NCBI GenBank assembly: GCA_000697355.1
Contig: JNEN01001240.1
Span: 1-64,000 of the forward strand
From: Syncephalastrum monosporum B8922
Taxonomy: Eukaryota > Mucoromycota > Mucoromycetes > Mucorales > Syncephalastraceae
Length of the DNA stretch: 64,000 nucleotides
Direction: 5' to 3'
In this document: piece after piece, positions 62,263 through 64,000 of the stretch
How positions within the stretch are numbered: position 1 is the stretch's first letter
Layout of the letters: each line of letters starts with the position of its first letter
Program-made: the position numbers and the translations under genes
The notes under the pieces: generated by a model
The model's database searches: none
What the model saw: only the letters and a program-made list of their open reading frames with translations
Told to the model about the DNA's origin: nothing

Positions 62263-63046
62263 ATGCTCCGCGTTTACTCTCTGATGTATCTCCAGCATGT
62301 CTGGACACGTCCCTGCTCTGATAACGTCACACCACATGACCAGCAGCAGGAAGACGATGCTATCTTCACTATCCAGCCGTTCCCTGTTCCCAAACCCTCT
62401 CAGGAGGTCATCTTAACAGAAGAGCCTCAGACCTTCTCCGGTAAGCTGATGGAATGCAGTATTTCCAAACGCATACCAATCTAATCATGATTATTTATAT
62501 TTAGCACAAGACACGACTCCTACCGAACAACAAACAAAAACACAGGAGCAGCAGGAGCGCGAGCCGATGCAATACGAGCAGCCTCAGCAAGAAGCGCAAC
62601 ATGAGGAGGACGAGGCGGTGGTTGAGCAACCAGTGAAACAGGAACAGCATATCAGTGAAGGACCTGTCGTGGTCGATGTGGGCAACAAGGCACACGACTA
62701 TGAGGACATGAAGACCAAGCGCGATAGCAAAGTATCGTCGATGGACAAGGAGAACAATGAAAGTGACGATGGACTGTCACCGATTGCAGAAGAGTCCACC
62801 AAGTCTGGCAAGGACATCAAACGTCGCCGTCGTACGACGAGCATGTTCAGCTCTGAAAAGTTCGGTCTCCGCCGACATAACGCTGCGGTGGATCCGGTCA
62901 ACACGTCGTCTTCCATTGAGGAAGACCTCTCGTTGCCGCCGACCCCCATCTCGGTGTCCTCCCAGCAGAAGCTCGCTGATAAGCGGAAAAACTTCACTCG
63001 CAAGATCAAACGTGCCTTCTCTGTGAACAAGCGCGAGACCTTGTGA
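62263..63046 (+). CDS. Hypothetical low-complexity protein with basic C-terminal segment
   Basis: Exons are 62263-62440 and 62505-63046, giving 239 residues. I do not recognise it. It is acidic and Gln/Glu-rich in the middle (EQQTKTQEQQEREPMQ and following). A basic patch then appears (KDIKRRRRTTSMFSSEKFG), and the end is strongly basic (DKRKNFTRKIKRAFSVNKRE). The patches carry RRTTS- and KRAFS-type sites that look like PKA or AGC kinase targets. The start lies just after a long CT tract. The in-frame upstream region has no better ATG. Its convergent neighbour is the bZIP gene. Confidence 0.62.
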
Positions 63047-63443
63047 ACTCCTTTTTCTATTATTTTTTATACTCTAGTTTTTCTTTTTGTTGTATACATA
63101 GTTTCTCCTCTCTCTCCTCTTCGGATTTCTTTTCCCTCTTCTATTTCGACTGTTTATATTTATTATTTTTTTTATATATAAGATACCCATCTCTACCCTT
63201 TTCCTATACATTTCTGATAAAAAAAAAGCGACCTGATATAGAGAAAAACGGATCCCCTGTCTACAGCGCACCTTTTTTTTATGTTGCTGATTGCGTTGGT
63301 TGTGGTATATGACAATGTGGACTTTAAACTAAATGGGGAAAATTAAAGAAAGATAACAGTGAAATGTGCTGTCCATCACCGGCGCCAGAGGCAAAAGATA
63401 AAAGAAACAGAGAAAAAAGGAGAGCAATGAAGAAAGGATGCGC
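63047..63443. other. Convergent 3' intergenic region, pyrimidine-rich
   Basis: A 397-base gap. The first 200 bases are T/C-rich on the plus strand. No gene is seen. Confidence 0.5.
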
Positions 63444-64000
63444 TTAGGCGTGTGGCGGCTGGCGCATAAAGGTAGCGGGCGAGACACCATTGGCCTGGGC
63501 ATTCGGGCAATCCTTGTGAGCGAGGAGGAGAGTTTTGAGGTTTAAGACTTCCTCCTTGAGTTGCGTGGCCTGGGACTCCAGCCGTGTGTTTTCATCCGAC
63601 AGGGTCTCCACCTCGGACTGCAGATTGTTCAGCCATTGTTTCTTGCGCTGTCTGCACTTTAATGCGGCTAGAAAAAGGGAACAATGCAAATGTGGTGTGA
63701 GCAAAATAAAAAATAAAAAATTCGATGCATAGAGAAGGTAGGGGGGGTATACTTTACCTTGTCGGTTTCGCTCTAAAAACATCCGCCGGCGCTCTTCCTC
63801 GTTCTCACTGTGCCCGGGAGCTGAGGGGAGATAGCCTTCGGTGCGTCGTCGCTCGCGTGCAAAAGAAGATGCGGCTTTATCTTCTGGGTCCTCTTGCTTG
63901 CATTGAAGGAGGGTCGGATCGGTGAAGTCGGGCATACTATGATGGCGCTGCTGTAACCCGATCGCCTTGTCCTCACCTATGTTATATCATTGTCAGCGGA
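63444..64000 (-). CDS. ATF/CREB-family bZIP transcription factor, C-terminal part (5' end off window)
   Basis: Exons (minus) are 63976-63758 and 63667-63444. The upstream exon is entered in phase 1 after a TATAACATAG acceptor, so more coding sequence lies beyond 64000. The basic region FLERNRQAALKCRQRKKQWL is split by an intron inside NRQ|AA. The leucine zipper continues with LQSEVETLSDENTRLESQAT and EEVLNLKTLLLAHKDCP. NLKTLLLAHKDCP is a strong match to Atf1/ATF-2-type stress factors downstream of p38/Sty1/Hog1 kinases. The ATG at 63935 lies inside this exon and is probably not the true start. The transactivation and MAPK-docking region is missing from the window. Confidence 0.9.

Overview
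The window is eukaryotic, intron-rich nuclear DNA from a filamentous fungus. The genes have many short introns (mostly 50-110 bases) with GTAAGT-like donors and CTAAC/CTGAC-like branch points, along with poly-Gln and poly-Ala/Pro stretches and fungal-type proteins. The gene content (VWA8, a paraoxonase-like arylesterase, DDB1, a DH-BAR GEF) and one apparent U12-type AT-AC intron point to an early-diverging lineage. Mucoromycota is my best guess, inferred from gene content and not proven. I see no bacterial operons, CRISPR arrays, rRNA, tRNA or intact transposons.

I can support 24 protein-coding genes, 22 of them complete, and all exon models were traced by hand. From left to right: the 5' end of a PMC1-type Ca2+ ATPase (-), a paraoxonase-like esterase (+), the E2 enzyme UBC4/5 (-), a phytanoyl-CoA dioxygenase family protein (-), an unresolved small gene (+), a 1,423-residue ankyrin/coiled-coil protein (+), a type II membrane glycosyltransferase-like protein (-), a Sec14/CRAL-TRIO protein (-), the Rab GAP GYP1 (+) and an NRG1-like C2H2 factor (-). 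A gene-free 4.4 kb gap follows (19236-23650) and carries several poly-C/poly-G tracts. Next come VWA8 (+, 23 exons), an orphan gene (+), a DH-BAR Rho GEF of the Gef1/Tuba type (-), a monocarboxylate-type MFS transporter (-), an alpha/beta hydrolase (-), DDB1 (+), MCM4 (+) and a BRR6/BRL1 nuclear envelope protein (+). After a 2.6 kb gap come a poly-Gln protein (+), fibrillarin (+), UBA3 (+), a GH5 sterylglucosidase/glucocerebrosidase-like enzyme (-), an orphan acidic/basic protein (+) and the 3' part of an ATF/CREB bZIP factor (-).

Functionally this is ordinary core genome: ubiquitin/NEDD8 pathway genes (UBC4, UBA3, DDB1), replication (MCM4), membrane traffic and polarity (GYP1, Sec14-like, DH-BAR GEF, BRR6), calcium and metabolite transport, and transcription factors. 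The genes are not clustered by pathway. The unusual content is mostly in RNA processing: a U12-type AT-AC intron in BRR6 that restores the fourth conserved cysteine, two GC-AG introns (Sec14-like, DDB1), a 5-base internal microexon (DH-BAR GEF), a 5-base terminal coding exon (UBC4) and a fibrillarin GAR domain built from repeated phase-1 exons. A 12-bp perfect inverted repeat carrying paired GATA-type sites lies just upstream of the MFS transporter.
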